From NCBI GenBank assembly GCA_036897095.1, contig JAYMSP010001469.1, positions 1-31,767 on the forward strand: 31,767 bases of DNA, given 5' to 3'. Position 1 is the stretch's first letter. Each line of letters begins with the position of its first letter. The notes under the pieces are model-generated. The model was not told the origin of the DNA and searched no databases. It saw only the letters and a list, made by a program, of their open reading frames with translations. The position numbers and the translations under genes were made by a program. Below, one piece after another: positions 19,412 through 30,114 of this stretch. This DNA comes from Plantago elongata. Taxonomy: Eukaryota; Streptophyta; Magnoliopsida; Lamiales; Plantaginaceae.

Positions 19412-20869
19412 TCATCCCATGATCACACGTTTACTTGGATACTCGTATATCTCCATCAAATCCTCAAACTGTATTTTGCTTCCACTAACCTCCCCACCAG
19501 CCGTACTCGATGTTTTACCTGCCTTCTTCCACACTATTTTTGGCTTGCGAAGTCGAGCTTTGACCCCTTGAACAGAGTGAGTATCCGGGACATCCACCAG
19601 ATCCTTACCCGGACTTACCCTTTCCTGAATGTAGGCTGTACTGCTGCATTACCCTTCTCATTCGATGATCTCACCCCTCCATTCCCAGAATCTGCCATAG
19701 GCAGCTTGTTCTGTAAGTGCACCGCATTTACTTCCATAGCAGGTATAGTACCATGGGCAAGCTTTTTCAGTGCTTCAACATCCATCAAAGTCGAAGCCAG
19801 TGTCTATTGTGAAGACGTAGGATCCGAGCAGCTTCCAAATTCCAACACTCGAACCTACATCAGGCTCCCTACCATTACCGTAGTCTCTCCCATCCGAACC
19901 TTATTCTGTACCATCTCCCCCACACCAAACTCATTAGAAACACATTTTTGGAGCTCTAACATGGACAATGAGCTATCCAATTTATCCTTCACTCGCCAAT
20001 CCGCAATATCAGATCGAGACGTGCCACTTTCCTGTCTCTTCAACCCAACGCGGAGCAAATCAGCTCCTTTCAACGTCTTCCCCACCGGCAGTTTACCCCT
20101 ACGAAGATCAACACGCATTGGGTTTAATGTCACTGGACGAATAACACTACTACTCGCCATACTGTTGTGGAGCGTTCATAATGTCTCCCTCGACTTCATA
20201 CTGGCTCGGGCAGTCTTTAACTAGATGCCCCATCATACCACATAAGTAGCAAAAATTGGGAAGTTTTTCATAAGAGAGACTCAGTTGGATTCAGACCCCT
20301 CTACCAGATCTTACATGTGTCACCCGAGGTAGTGGCTTCTCCACATTAATACCCACACGAATACGAAGGTAAGTATGAGGATTACTCCCATCCGAGTTAA
20401 GTTCCACATCCTGGCAGACACCAATAGCATTACCTATGTAGGCTGCTATTACGTGCGATGAGCGGTCCAAAGGTAAGCCGTCAACTCTCACATGGAAGTC
20501 ACAAAGTGATAAGTCAGCCTGTTCTAGAGATCCTACAATCAGAATTTCTCCTAATACAATAAGATTCCTGTTATAATGCCACATACCACTTTGTAGAGCT
20601 CGGGTCTTTTACTTAGTGTGCTTAAAGGTGAACAAGAACCTATTATCTGCACCAAGTCGCTTAACATCAACCCCAAGGGTGGGACTCCAAAGTTCCGAAA
20701 CCAAAGACGTGAAGTTGTCCCAGTGAATCAGCCTCCTACTTGGAACTTTCCCTACCAACAGAAGAGACGAACTAACAACTCCCGCATCCCAATCATCATC
20801 CGAGATTATCACTCCTGCCAATTCCTCTCCCGTGAGGTCCACATGTTCCCCATCAATCTTGGACGACAT
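19412..20869 (-). pseudogene. LINE ORF1 (DUF4283-type, CCHC zinc knuckle), broken
   Basis: ORF1 proteins bind LINE RNA. The first segment (20869-20609) reads MSSKIDGEHVDLTGEELAGV and has the SLLLVGKVPSRR and LGADNRFLFTF blocks of DUF4283. The second (20584-20291) holds FHVRVDGLPLD and YLRIRVGINVEKPLPR. A CCHC knuckle CYLCGMMGHLVKDC follows at about 20260-20215 (C-x2-C-x4-H-x4-C, all ligands kept). Basic, low-complexity segments 20160-19855 and 19597-19412 finish it. There are at least four frame breaks, so it is not functional. Confidence 0.75.
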
Positions 20870-21116
20870 TACCTAACCCAAGTAGTCGAAACCAGTTCCC
20901 AGTACTATACTGTGAGAGCCACGTACAAGCCAAGCAGCATCAAGGGCACTCCTACCTGCAAAACAAAGCAACGCCAATCCCCAGGACAACAAGGAAACCT
21001 ACGACACACCAAACACAAAAAGAAAAGCACACAAACACACAAAAGGCATGAAAAGCAGTCCACCAACTACAATCTACGAAACCTAAAATCACTGATAACG
21101 ACACGGGAAGCTTCTA

Positions 21117-21285
21117 CAGGGGTTTCCTTTCTTTTCAACCCCTAAATTATTTTTCTGACTAGAACTACAGCAGGGATCTTCAATCTTTTCAATCCCCAGG
21201 ATTATTTTTCAGCCGTAGATTTGCTAGGAGGATCTCTTTTTTTTCCAATCTTCAAGTTACTTTTCTTTCCTAGGACTACGATCGA
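21117..21285. repeat. Three imperfect ~55-bp tandem units in the LINE 5' region
   Basis: Units begin near 21117, 21171 and 21229. Each holds a pyrimidine-rich block (TCTTTTCAAYCCC type), then ATTATTTTTC or TTACTTTTC, then an ACTAGAACTACAG-like end. On the LINE strand they precede ORF1 and could be 5'-UTR promoter repeats; this is inference. Confidence 0.55.
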
Positions 21286-21294
21286 CGACAACGA

Positions 21295-21400
21295 AGCGCA
21301 ACTCAATTGGTAAGGCGCTTCACCTTCCACCAATAGGTTGGGGGTTCAATCGCTATTCTTTTTTTTGTTTTTTAATTTTATTTTTTTTGATTATTCGGTG
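21295..21400 (+). mobile_element. SINE-like tRNA-derived head with T-rich tail
   Basis: An A box (CAACTCAATTGG, 21299-21310) and a B box (GGTTCAATCGC, 21343-21353) stand at tRNA spacing, followed by a long T-rich tract. It shares GGTAAG(A/G)C(A/G)CTTCACCT and AATAGGTTG with the copy at 5428. It lies on the strand opposite to the LINE, apparently within the LINE's 5' region. Confidence 0.5.
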
Positions 21401-21724
21401 AAGGCAGATTGTCGCTGGCAAGTAAACGGAAAAACACAAGTCACGAAAATCCAGGAAGCAACGGGACGACAAAGAAACAGACAGACGCAAAAGCAACGAG
21501 CAACGGAGAAATTCCAACAAACGATGATGAACAACTACGGACTAAATTGAAGAACAAATGAGTCTAGATCAATCAGCAGCGGAATCCAATATCAATCAAG
21601 GCTCCATACGGAGAATTAGGAATCGATTTTCTGCTAATTAACAAGTTTTAATTACCAAAAAAGGCCACTAAAACCACTAAAAAATCACAACATACTCTCT
21701 TGCCCCCCCAAAAACACCCCTGTG

Positions 21725-21746
21725 CCCCCCCCCCCCCCCCCCCCCC
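21725..21746 (+). repeat. C22 homopolymer
   Basis: Twenty-two C in a row, with two shorter C runs just before it. On the - strand this is a G-run that could form a quadruplex and probably marks the LINE 5' end. The run length may be affected by assembly. Confidence 0.8.
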
Positions 21747-21976
21747 AATATCATTGTTTAATAAATTAATAGACATAAAAAAAAATTCCAATCACTTAAA
21801 TAATTTCAATTAAATTTACTCATTCAACAAATTTTAATATAGTCTTTAACACCAATCATTACCAATGAAGCCTCATGTCCTGCATAATAAACTTACAAAA
21901 ACTACAAAACTACGCGTTCGGAATATTCCATTGTGATGTAATACATTAGCTTTTCTTATGAAAAAAAAAAATTGTT

Positions 21977-22262
21977 ATATCCAAATTGAACCATCTATCA
22001 TAGTTCCGAAATATGTACGACAAAAACAACCCCTATATAATCAACAACAATAATGACAATAAAGTATAAATTCATTCCATGTATATGGTGAATAATCAAA
22101 ATTAAGTCAACTTGATCAATTTTGGTTCTAAATTAACAAATGATAATTTAATTGATCAAATTTCCATCTGCATGCTTCTCTAGCTATCTCTATAAAATGA
22201 GCACCAAATCATCTTCATATATTCATCTCAACACCTAATTAACTTGAATTCCAAAATTAAGA
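21977..22262 (+). promoter_or_regulatory. HPPD promoter and 5' leader
   Basis: A TATA box TATAAAA lies at 22191-22197, so transcription should start about 30 bases downstream, giving a leader of roughly 35-45 bases. Two TTGATCAAtTT-type motifs (about 22112 and 22152) lie upstream. The same block occurs without a gene at 14318-14659, which outlines the conserved part of the promoter. Confidence 0.65.
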
Positions 22263-23834
22263 ATGGGAGAATTACTAACCACCACTACTGTAGCGGCCGA
22301 AAATGTCGAATCCGGACACAAGTTGGTTGGTTTCGAAAAGTTTGTTCGAACCAATCCCAAATCCGACAACTTCCACGTCCGTCGCTTCCACCATGTCGAA
22401 TTTTGGTGTGGCGATGCGACTAACAACTCACTTCGCTTCTCATGGGGACTCGGCATGCCCCTTGTTGCAAAATCCGACCTCTCTACCGGTAACAATGTTC
22501 ATGCATCCTACGTTATTCGCTCTGGAGATCTCAATTTCATATTTACCGCACCATACTCCCCTTACGTTTCCCACTCATCCCCTACATCCCTGGTTATTCC
22601 CACTTTCTCCCACTCGACCCACACCTGTTTTACCTCCACCCACGGCCTTGGTGTCCGTGCTATCGCAATTGAAGTCACCTCCGCCTCTGATGCCTTTGCT
22701 ACTGCTGTTTCACGTGGTGCTAAGCCTGTGTCCCCGCCAATTATTTTGTCTGATGGAAAAACCATCATGGCAGAAGTACATATGTATGGTGACGTGGTGA
22801 TGCGGTTCATAAGCTGCTCTAATGAGGACCAGGCCGAGCCTTATTTCTTGCCAGGTTTTGAGCATGTCGACTCGTATCAACAGCTAGATTATGGACTTAG
22901 ACGGCTCGATCATGCAGTGGGGAACGTGGCAAAGTTGGGTCCGGTGGTCGATTACTTGAAGAAGTTCACAGGGTTCCATGAATTTGCCCAATTTTCGACT
23001 GAGGACGTGGGAACAGAGGAGAGTGGCATGAACTCTGTAGTGCTGGCCAATAACGATGAGAATGTTCTTATTACGGTGAATGATCCAGCATATGGGACCT
23101 TAAGGAAGGGCAACATAGAGGGTTACTTGGATCACAACGAAGGAGCTGGGGTACAACATTTGGCATTAAAGACAGATGATATCTTCTACACGCTTAGGGA
23201 GATGAAGAAGAGGACCGGTCTTGGGGGTTTTGAATTCATGCCTTCACCACCACCTACATATTATAACAACTTAAAGGCACGCATAGGGAGCGTGTTGAGT
23301 GATGAACAGGTTCAAGGGTGTGAAGAACTCGGGATTATGGTGGACAAAGACGAAGAAGGTGTTATCTTTCAGATACTCACCACCCCCGTAGGTGATAGGT
23401 AATATAATTTTCCCTCAGATTTATCATTTATGCACTTCTAGTTGAGAAAAATGTACAACGAACCCCTGTTGCTAAATTTTATCTCATCTGAAGTGTACGG
23501 ACTTGTACAATGTGTGAAATATAACCATTTATATTAATTCTGCTAACACCCAGCGTTAGTTTTTGTTAAACATTGACTAACACCGTGTATGTTCATGACC
23601 GGACTCCCTACTCTTTTCACCAATATATATCTCAATTTTATGTGGTCTTTCAGGCCAACGCTATTCATAGAGATAATACAGAGGATTTGCCTGATAGATG
23701 GAAATGGAAAGATTTACGAGAAGGGAAGTTGTGGAGGATTCGGGAAGGGAAATTTTGCAGAACTCTACAAATCCATTGAAGAGTATGATAAGATGCTTGA
23801 AGCTGCAAACCTTGTTGAACCAACAACTTCTTAA
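22263..23834 (+). CDS. HPD: 4-hydroxyphenylpyruvate dioxygenase (two exons), divergent paralogue
   Basis: HPPD converts 4-hydroxyphenylpyruvate, O2 and Fe(II) to homogentisate and CO2, feeding tocopherol and plastoquinone synthesis and tyrosine breakdown. Exon 1 is 22263-23398, the intron is 23399-23653 (AG|GTAATA ... TTTCAG|GC) and exon 2 is 23654-23834. The spliced frame is 438 codons, close to the usual 440-445. The Arg codon split AG|G matches the conserved GDRPT.FIEIIQR junction. The N-terminal domain has RRFHHVEFWCGDATN and FSWGLGMPLVAKSDLS. The Fe(II) ligands His217 (RRLDHAVG), His299 (GVQHLAL) and Glu385 (LFIEIIQR) are present, as is the C-terminal GGFGKGNF gate helix. Against Arabidopsis numbering from memory, Pro280 is Thr271, Gln293 is Asn284 and Phe381 is Leu372. 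No plastid transit peptide is evident. The frame is open, so it is probably expressed, but its activity or substrate use may be altered. Confidence 0.9.
23399..23653 (+). other. HPPD intron
   Basis: 255 bp, with GT at 23399-23400 and AG at 23652-23653 after a T-rich tract. A single intron near the 3' end at the GDR|P junction is the usual plant HPPD arrangement. Without splicing the frame stops at 23400-23402. Confidence 0.9.
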
Positions 23835-24174
23835 AATACAAAAGGCCGGTGACAAAGCGATCAACGCAAGGGTTGACAGATTAATGGCGATGGAAATAAT
23901 AAATGTAGTATACACTTCATGTAAAATAAATAACTTCATTATCGTCATGCACCCTGGTTGGTTGTCTTTGGTAATCTAGAGCTATCCTATAGCATCTCAT
24001 CAATAATATTTACAAAGTTTTTGTGAGAGAAATTTTCAGTCTAGAATACGTTTACCAAAATGTTTAGCTACAATTTACAACATGATGATGGTAAATATCT
24101 TTGGTTTAATATCTCCAGCTTAGCAAAGCATGTATTGCCTTATCGTTCATACTTCAATGTTAGTTGGACTTTTT

Positions 24175-24619
24175 TACGGGCAGGCAGGACTTTCGCCCTG
24201 TCTGACAATAGATATGAAATAAAACAATTAACATATCTCCGTTAAATTTTAAAATATTAAAATAAAAAATTGATAGTTCTTAAAAAAATATTATTTAAAT
24301 TTTAAAAATATTTTAGAAGTCAAATTTGCATTTTTTGATTGATATTCGTATTTTTCTAATTTAAATATTTATAAGGCGGAGGGCCGATGGGGTGTTGCCA
24401 AGGCGATCGCCTTTTCGCCTCACGAATATTTAAATTTGAAAAATATAAATATTAATAAAAAAATTTAATTTACCTTCTAAAATATTTTTATAAATAAAAT
24501 AATATTTTTTTTGAATTACCTATTTTTTATTTTAGTATTTTAAAATTTACTGGAATAAATATGTCAATTTTTTTATTTGTTGCCTGTTATCAGGCAGGAC
24601 GGAAGTCTGCCTGACCGTA
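24175..24619. mobile_element. Fold-back MITE with long inverted arms, about 440 bp
   Basis: The ends pair over about 30 bases: left GGGCAGGCAGGACTTTCGCC against the inverted right end GGTCAGGCAGACTTCCGTCC. Both are flanked by TA (24175-24176 and 24618-24619), a possible target duplication. Inside, long AT-rich arms are also inverted copies (left TTTAAAAATATTTTAGAAG at about 24298-24319, right CTTCTAAAATATTTTTATAA at about 24475). A G+C-rich centre holds the perfect palindrome AAGGCGATCGCCTT (24400-24413). The whole can fold into one long hairpin. No coding capacity; the superfamily is not certain. Confidence 0.7.
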
Positions 24620-24639
24620 GAAAGATCCATGTTGGTTTC

Positions 24640-24860
24640 ATCCGTATGCCATAACATTCAAATACCTCCCAACATACCATTCGTCGGAGCTTTAATCTAA
24701 TCTGAAAATCTCTTGTTGGGTAGGACAATGTCAGCATGAGCCGGAAGCACTCTTGCTTCCATGATTAAAACAACATGTGTGGGCGATGTTCCTGAATTAT
24801 GTCCCGACAATTCATAACAAAATCATGACTACCAGCCCTTATCAATTCCATGTTAGTACC
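24640..24860 (-). pseudogene. LINE endonuclease-domain scrap
   Basis: The - strand reads VMNCRDIIQEHRPHMLF, then MEARVLPAHADIVL-like codons and a GWEVFECYG-like end. The pattern follows the start of a plant LINE APE endonuclease (WNCRG...diiq.hrPdil.lmEtr...GiWmLW), with a deletion after NCR and several frame changes. It is unrelated in position to the larger LINE. Confidence 0.4.
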
Positions 24861-25316
24861 TTCATTAGTAAACTAAAAATATGAAGTGGGAGATTGGGAT
24901 TAACACCCCCTCCCCCCCCCCAAAAAAAAAACCCAACACAACTGATGGTGTAATATGCTAGACTCATCCTCATCCTCCTCGTGACCTCCTCTATATTCAA
25001 TCACATCCAAAATGGCCTCTCGTGCTCCATCCTTTCCTGATAATGAACTTCAACTCAACATTGTCAATAAATGGCTGGTATTTTTGTTTTATGGATTAGG
25101 AGCTGTTCCGCTCTTATTAAGGTGACCGTGGACGCCTGACTAAGGATTTTGCTCTGACTTGGTAGACCGGCTACGGTTCCTCTTCCATCAATTCCATCTC
25201 GTGAAACTGTGCCATGACATCATCCCTTCTTGTTGAGGACCCCTGTATAAATTAGGTCCCCATTATGTTCCATTACTATATTTAGGTTAATGAATCAAGT
25301 ATTAAAACATGATCTG
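24861..25316. other. Anonymous sequence upstream of the short-LTR Copia element
   Basis: A C run followed by an A run lies at 24904-24931. The rest has no clear frame. Part (about 25225-25316) may be the inner portion of a Gypsy-like LTR whose outer end is at 28783-28903. Confidence 0.25.
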
Positions 25317-25543
25317 TGTTAGAGCCCTAGATATAAATCTACATGATTAAAGAGTACTTAGTTAATGGCTAGTTAAGATGTACTTATCTTAATGCCTAGT
25401 CAAGACGTATTTGTCTCTTCATATATACTATGAGGCCCTTGATCTACTTTTCCCCTTGTATAAATACATCACATTGTACTCCCATTAATTGAGATACAAG
25501 GAATAAACCTCTTATTCTCATCTTCTCTTTTTTTTTCTTAACA
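25317..25543 (+). repeat. 5' LTR of the short-LTR Copia element
   Basis: Shares GTACTTAGTTAATGGCTAGT, TTGATCTACTTTTCC and GTATAAATACATCACATTGT with 28570-28782. TATAAATA at about 25459 is a likely element TATA box. It carries a few extra bases (GAGCCCTA) near its start that the 3' LTR lacks. Confidence 0.85.
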
Positions 25544-28500
25544 CGTTATCAGCACGATAGTGCTCAACCAACTGATAGAGAATGCACACTACGAGCCTAA
25601 AGGAAAAGCTAGAAGAAGAGAGCTCCAATTGACAATGAATGATGATGATCATGAATAAGAGATTTCTTATTAGATCATCCTTCCATATCTCAATTTCACA
25701 ACAATTATTCATTTCATTGTTTTATTGTTTGAGATTATATACTAATAAGTTCTTCCTTCTTGTAGTTCATTCTAAAGATGCATGAAGCCGACATTGGAAG
25801 ATGGCATACCAATGATATATATACTTAAGATCGTGGCAAATTTTTTTGATAGGAAATGCCATGTGTATTGGTATGATCACTTATAAGTTTTGAGTCTTGG
25901 AGCTTATATACGAATAATGTCATCAATGGAGCTAAATATCGTTTGAAAAGATAAAATATAACTTATCATCTTTCAAGATAAGTTATTTAGTTTATAACTT
26001 ACTTCCTTGAATCTCTTTTCTCATTATATCGTATTATCTAACCACTCTAATTTTCTTGTTAATGGTGAATACTATCTTAACTCAAGTTTTGGAAGAAGCT
26101 TTTCAAGTGTTGATAAAATGCAAAATCATATTCTCCGAAGCGAATATGTGATAAAAGTATAAAACCAAGATAAGGCATATGCAATATATTTTTTCACCAT
26201 CCTCGATGGAAACTTGAAAGGTTAAATACCTTACCATTAAAGATTCGTAGATCTTGAATTTCCTAATTAACCACCATAAGTGGGACAATAATGATGGATG
26301 TTAAAAAAAATATATGTCCGCAGACATATCATGGACGATGATAAATCCTTCAACACACGATTAATATTCAAACCATAAATCTATGATTAGCTAGACAAAG
26401 ATGGTATACACACCCATATTAAACATATTTTCTTGATGGTGATGCAAAGAAAGTGATAACTTTCAATCTGATGTTGGTAGTATTAATCTTTATCAATTTC
26501 CCAACTTTTAGGTGGAATATATGATCAAATCACTTATGATGTGATTTAACCAACCGACGAGGTTGAGATGTATCAATGTTCCAAATCACTTATATTATGA
26601 GATAGTTACTAATGATGCCATGAACATTTGGAGGGAGCATTATATTGTATATATCCTCCGAAGATGAATTATGTCGAGAAGGCATAACACATGTGCATGG
26701 CTTGATTTCATCATCATACAAGATTTCGTACTCTTATGAAACTGTGCTCAGTGACATATATTAGACTAAATTCTTATAAGGAATTGATAAAATTAGTCTT
26801 GTCAATTATGAAAGGCACATCGACTGTGTCCAATATCATATTATTGAAAGGCCAAATTCATATAATTATGTGCTGAAAGCTTTCTCATGTTGTATTTATT
26901 ATTATGGCAAGACACTACAATGAGATTAAGCATGAAAATGAAGATTTTGAATTAACAAAATTCACACTCTTAAAGTTGACAATTATTGATGTAAACGTGG
27001 TCTTTATCCACACATGTGATCTTCAATTTGAGGGGAAATTTATTTCCAGCACAAGAAAAGTGAACTGTGCAAATATATTAACTCCCTATCATATTGTTCT
27101 CCACAGAGAACTAATGATTGAAGCATAAACAAGTTGTATGCATACATCAATTTCTAAGCTGTGCATTATATTTTAATGAGCCCTAATTTTTTCAATTTAG
27201 GGGAGGAATAACATGAATAAGCTGGTAAATATAAATTCGTAAAGCGAATTGATCACCACATATTTGAAAGTTCAAATTTGAACTAATGATTCAGCTTCAT
27301 GTTCAAATATGTTCAAACATGAAATCTTATGATTTGAATGTTAACCGCTATGACCCGATACATTTAGGCATACAGAGTTACATATCAATTATAACATGTG
27401 ATGAACATTGAAATATGTTGCCTATTGTACCAATGATTAATTCACCTCAGTGAATTATAGTTCCAGTCCTAAGTACAATACAATATAAGAAAATGACAAG
27501 AATAAGGCAATTGGTACTCCTGAAGAGTTATGCATGCCATACAAGGCATGCATATCTGAATCATAATCAATGGCGTATACGAAAGGAAATGGTACCTATA
27601 AACAACATTCAGATATCAATTATCAGTACTGGTTTGAAAATCTATCAAAGAGATTTTATATACTGATGTACATGAAACCGAGAAATGAATAAGTATATGC
27701 AAAAATCGATGGACATGTAAATGGGGATCTTACATGTGAGTCCATTCGATAACATCATTGATAATGATGATAGAAAATGAGCTCATGAACCTGAAGTGCT
27801 AATGATTAACGAATTCGAAATTCATATGGTACTGTTGCATTATCGAGTTTATTTCTTGTGCACTTAGATACCAAGCATTGTATCATAATATGTTTATTCA
27901 TATTTGAATGTTATCACTTAGACTAACATGATGGTTGTACAGTGAATGATTTGTCATAAAAATCATATGATATGAGAAACTTCAATGAGGGGAGATATGT
28001 ATCTCCAAAGTTAGTCCCAAGAGGAGACTAAAAAAAAGTATCATGTTAATGAACATGGATCGAATGAGAATAGTTCTTGATGAACTAAGTAAAGTATGAG
28101 ATATGATTCTCATGGCTCGTGAATAATATTATTGGTTACACAATTATTGGCTCAACCCGAAGTTTGAGAATGTACAAGATTATTTGCATACCACCGTATC
28201 AAAAGTTGAGCTTTCAAGAGCTACAGTGACTCTTACTCTACCTCTTGGAGACTGTATATGAATTAATGACAGTCAAGCAACAATGACTATTTTTGCGCAT
28301 CCTAAGAGAAGAATAATTTCATCGAAGTACACCATATTTAAAGATTAGCTCAACCACATTACATCCGAGATTATCATTTGGGAAGCTGATTTCGAAGATT
28401 GAAATTGCAACAATTTGAAGAAGTATAATGATGCATTGATCAGGGAGATGGTTACACTCTGCACTCTTTTTCCGTTGACTAAGTTTTTGTGTCACTGGAG

Positions 28501-28569
28501 TTTTCTTAGCAAGGTTTTTAGCGAGGCAGTATTTTTCTCGCGTACCAACTCATGTCCATTTAAGGGGAG

Positions 28570-28782
28570 GGTTAGATATAAATATACATGATTGAAGAAG
28601 TACTTAGTTAATGGCTAGTTAAGATGTACTTATCTTAATGGCTAGTTAAGATGTATTTGCCTCTTCATATGCTAAGAGGCCTTGATCTACTTTTCCTCTT
28701 GTATAAATACATCACATTGTACTCCCATTTGGATACAAGGAATAAACCTCTTATTCTCCTCTTTTCTCTTTTTATCTTAAAA
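28570..28782 (+). repeat. 3' LTR of the short-LTR Copia element
   Basis: Directly follows the polypurine tract. Its first base (G for T) and its last bases (TAAAA for TAACA) are mutated, so the terminal TG...CA is lost, and it has small deletions relative to the 5' copy. Confidence 0.8.
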
Positions 28783-28903
28783 ATTTTAACTTTTTAATTA
28801 CTTATTTCTAAACTGAGCCTAATTTAACAGTTGAGTTCCTACCGGACCTTTTGATCATCTTAATTCATTTTAAATCGATTAATATAAAATCGGGGTGTTA
28901 CAG
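28783..28903 (-). mobile_element. Gypsy-like LTR end fragment
   Basis: On the - strand the fragment starts TGTAACACCCCGATTTTATA, a start common in plant Ty3/Gypsy LTRs, and runs to the border of the Copia 3' LTR. The matching inner part may be the - strand sequence below 25316 (GGGGACCTAATTTATA). That would mean the Copia element inserted into this LTR. Confidence 0.4.
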
Positions 28904-29559
28904 TAAGCATCAAGTAGACCTATAAACATATTACGTATTTGTAATTCGAGTCGATTCGAATTTACAAATATAAACGTGATAGCCCACATAGAGATAGAGT
29001 AGCTGTTCCAATCTCATCCAACCAACTTCTCCAGGTTGTTGCAGGGCCATTTTAGTGATGTGCTTACCGTTATTTCATTGTACAAGTCAGTCACATTGGG
29101 CCAGTCCATGTAGCGCCACCTATATACCATTTTGTAATTCCATTTTCTTTCTTCAATTTAATTTTGAAATAAAATATTACAAAATCAAAATAAAATACCG
29201 TTAATATAATATCATAACTTACCAAATCATGAGTTAATATTATGTAGCAACTCAAAAACATGTTTGAATTAAAATTTGAAAACGAGTGCCAAACTGTGAG
29301 TAATTATTTTATTTTCCTTTTATTGTGTTCTTCATGTTATTATTATCATTTATTTATTTTTTCTATTTAAATTTGGAGTTCATTTGTATTTAAATTCATT
29401 GAAGTTCAATTCGTTTTCTTTTAATCCTTTGTTCTTTTGATATATTTCTCGGGGTTAATTGGATGAGTTTAAATTTCAACGAAATTTATATTATATTTTT
29501 CTATTTAAATGTATATATAAAACATAAATTGTAAATGTTATTGCTAAATTTTGTGCGAT
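28904..29559. other. Anonymous AT-rich DNA
   Basis: Very AT-rich, with no frame, repeat end or RNA gene recognised. Confidence 0.3.
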
Positions 29560-29859
29560 CACTATAAAACATTTAATCTAATACGACCCATAAAAAGAGT
29601 TAGTATCATGTATATGCGAGTCGTATTTAAAAATTACGATTGTTAATAAGTGACGCAAATTAGAAAGAAGTCGCAAAAGTGTTGCATCGCATTTTCGTTT
29701 GAAGTACAAGTTGAGAGTCGTAATTTTAAAATTATGACTCTAAATTAGAAGTCCTATTTGTATTTCTTTTTTAATTAATTTTAATGCATTTTTCAAGTTT
29801 TATGACTCTTTATAAAAGTTGTAAATTTAAAAGTCGTATTAAAATAATTTTTTTAAGTG
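29560..29859. mobile_element. CACTA-type MITE, 300 bp
   Basis: The left end CACTATAAAACATTTAATCT followed by AATACGAC matches the inverted right end CACTTAAAAAAATTATTTTA followed by ATACGAC. CACT(A) termini define the CACTA (En/Spm) superfamily. Inside, the core AGTCGTA or its complement recurs many times (about 29611, 29716, 29832), including a 28-base near-palindrome at 29714-29741, like the sub-terminal repeats of CACTA elements. Flanking trinucleotides are GAT and AAT, an imperfect 3-bp target duplication. No transposase. Confidence 0.6.
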
Positions 29860-30114
29860 AATTTACTATGCCAATACATAAAATGTACTATTTGGTTGTA
29901 CAGTGTATGAAACTGGCAAATTGGACAATGAAGTGCACGAGTTTGATAAAGAAAGAGTTAAATTTTAAAGGGTCTATAATATAACCCTGCATGCTTAAAA
30001 ACCTCAAAATTCAAGAATAGAATCACTTGTTGATATCTAGGTCTATATTAATTATCTACTTAAGAGTCCCCGAATATATTGAAATGTATTAAGGAGTGGC
30101 GGAAGTGCTAGATA

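Larger units (their letters stand above)
15897..21746 (-). mobile_element. L1-clade LINE, nearly full length, degraded
   Basis: Reading the - strand: a G-rich start (22 G at 21746-21725), a 5' region to about 20870, ORF1 (20869-19412) with a DUF4283-like domain and a CCHC knuckle, ORF2 (about 19345-16030) with APE-type endonuclease, reverse transcriptase and a C-terminal zf-RVT module, and an A-rich tail (15918-15897). The order and domain set are those of plant L1-type LINEs. Both frames carry many stops and shifts. The 5' boundary is inferred from the G run, and no target duplication was found. Confidence 0.8.
25317..28782 (+). mobile_element. Decayed Ty1/Copia LTR retrotransposon with short LTRs
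   Basis: Two similar LTRs of about 215-227 bp (25317-25543 and about 28570-28782) flank 3.0 kb. The 5' LTR has the inverted ends TGTTAG...TTAACA. A TTATCAGCACGA primer site (25546-25557), seen in many plant Copia elements, follows it. The polypurine tract AAGGGGAGGG (28562-28571) precedes the 3' LTR. Before it stands a stretch typical of Copia 3' ends (CACTCTTTTTCCGTTGACTA, AGCAAGGTTTTTAGCGAGGC). The internal part has no frame above 75 codons and no recognisable RT, so it is heavily mutated and deleted. No target duplication is evident. Confidence 0.8.

Noticed and set aside
19262-20224. 320-codon + strand open frame
   Set aside because: It is the antisense shadow of LINE ORF1. The - strand carries the zinc knuckle and known domain motifs.
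20618-21145. 175-codon + strand frame, Lys/Gln-rich
   Set aside because: Antisense to the start of LINE ORF1 and its leader; no protein family features.
22303-22800. 165-codon frame inside HPPD exon 1
   Set aside because: Same strand as HPPD, different phase; Pro/Ser/Thr-rich shadow of a conserved enzyme.
23661-23948. 95-codon - strand frame over HPPD exon 2
   Set aside because: Antisense to a well-supported coding exon.
26904-27128. 74-codon frame in the short-LTR Copia element
   Set aside because: No gag, RT or integrase motif; chance frame in decayed AT-rich DNA.
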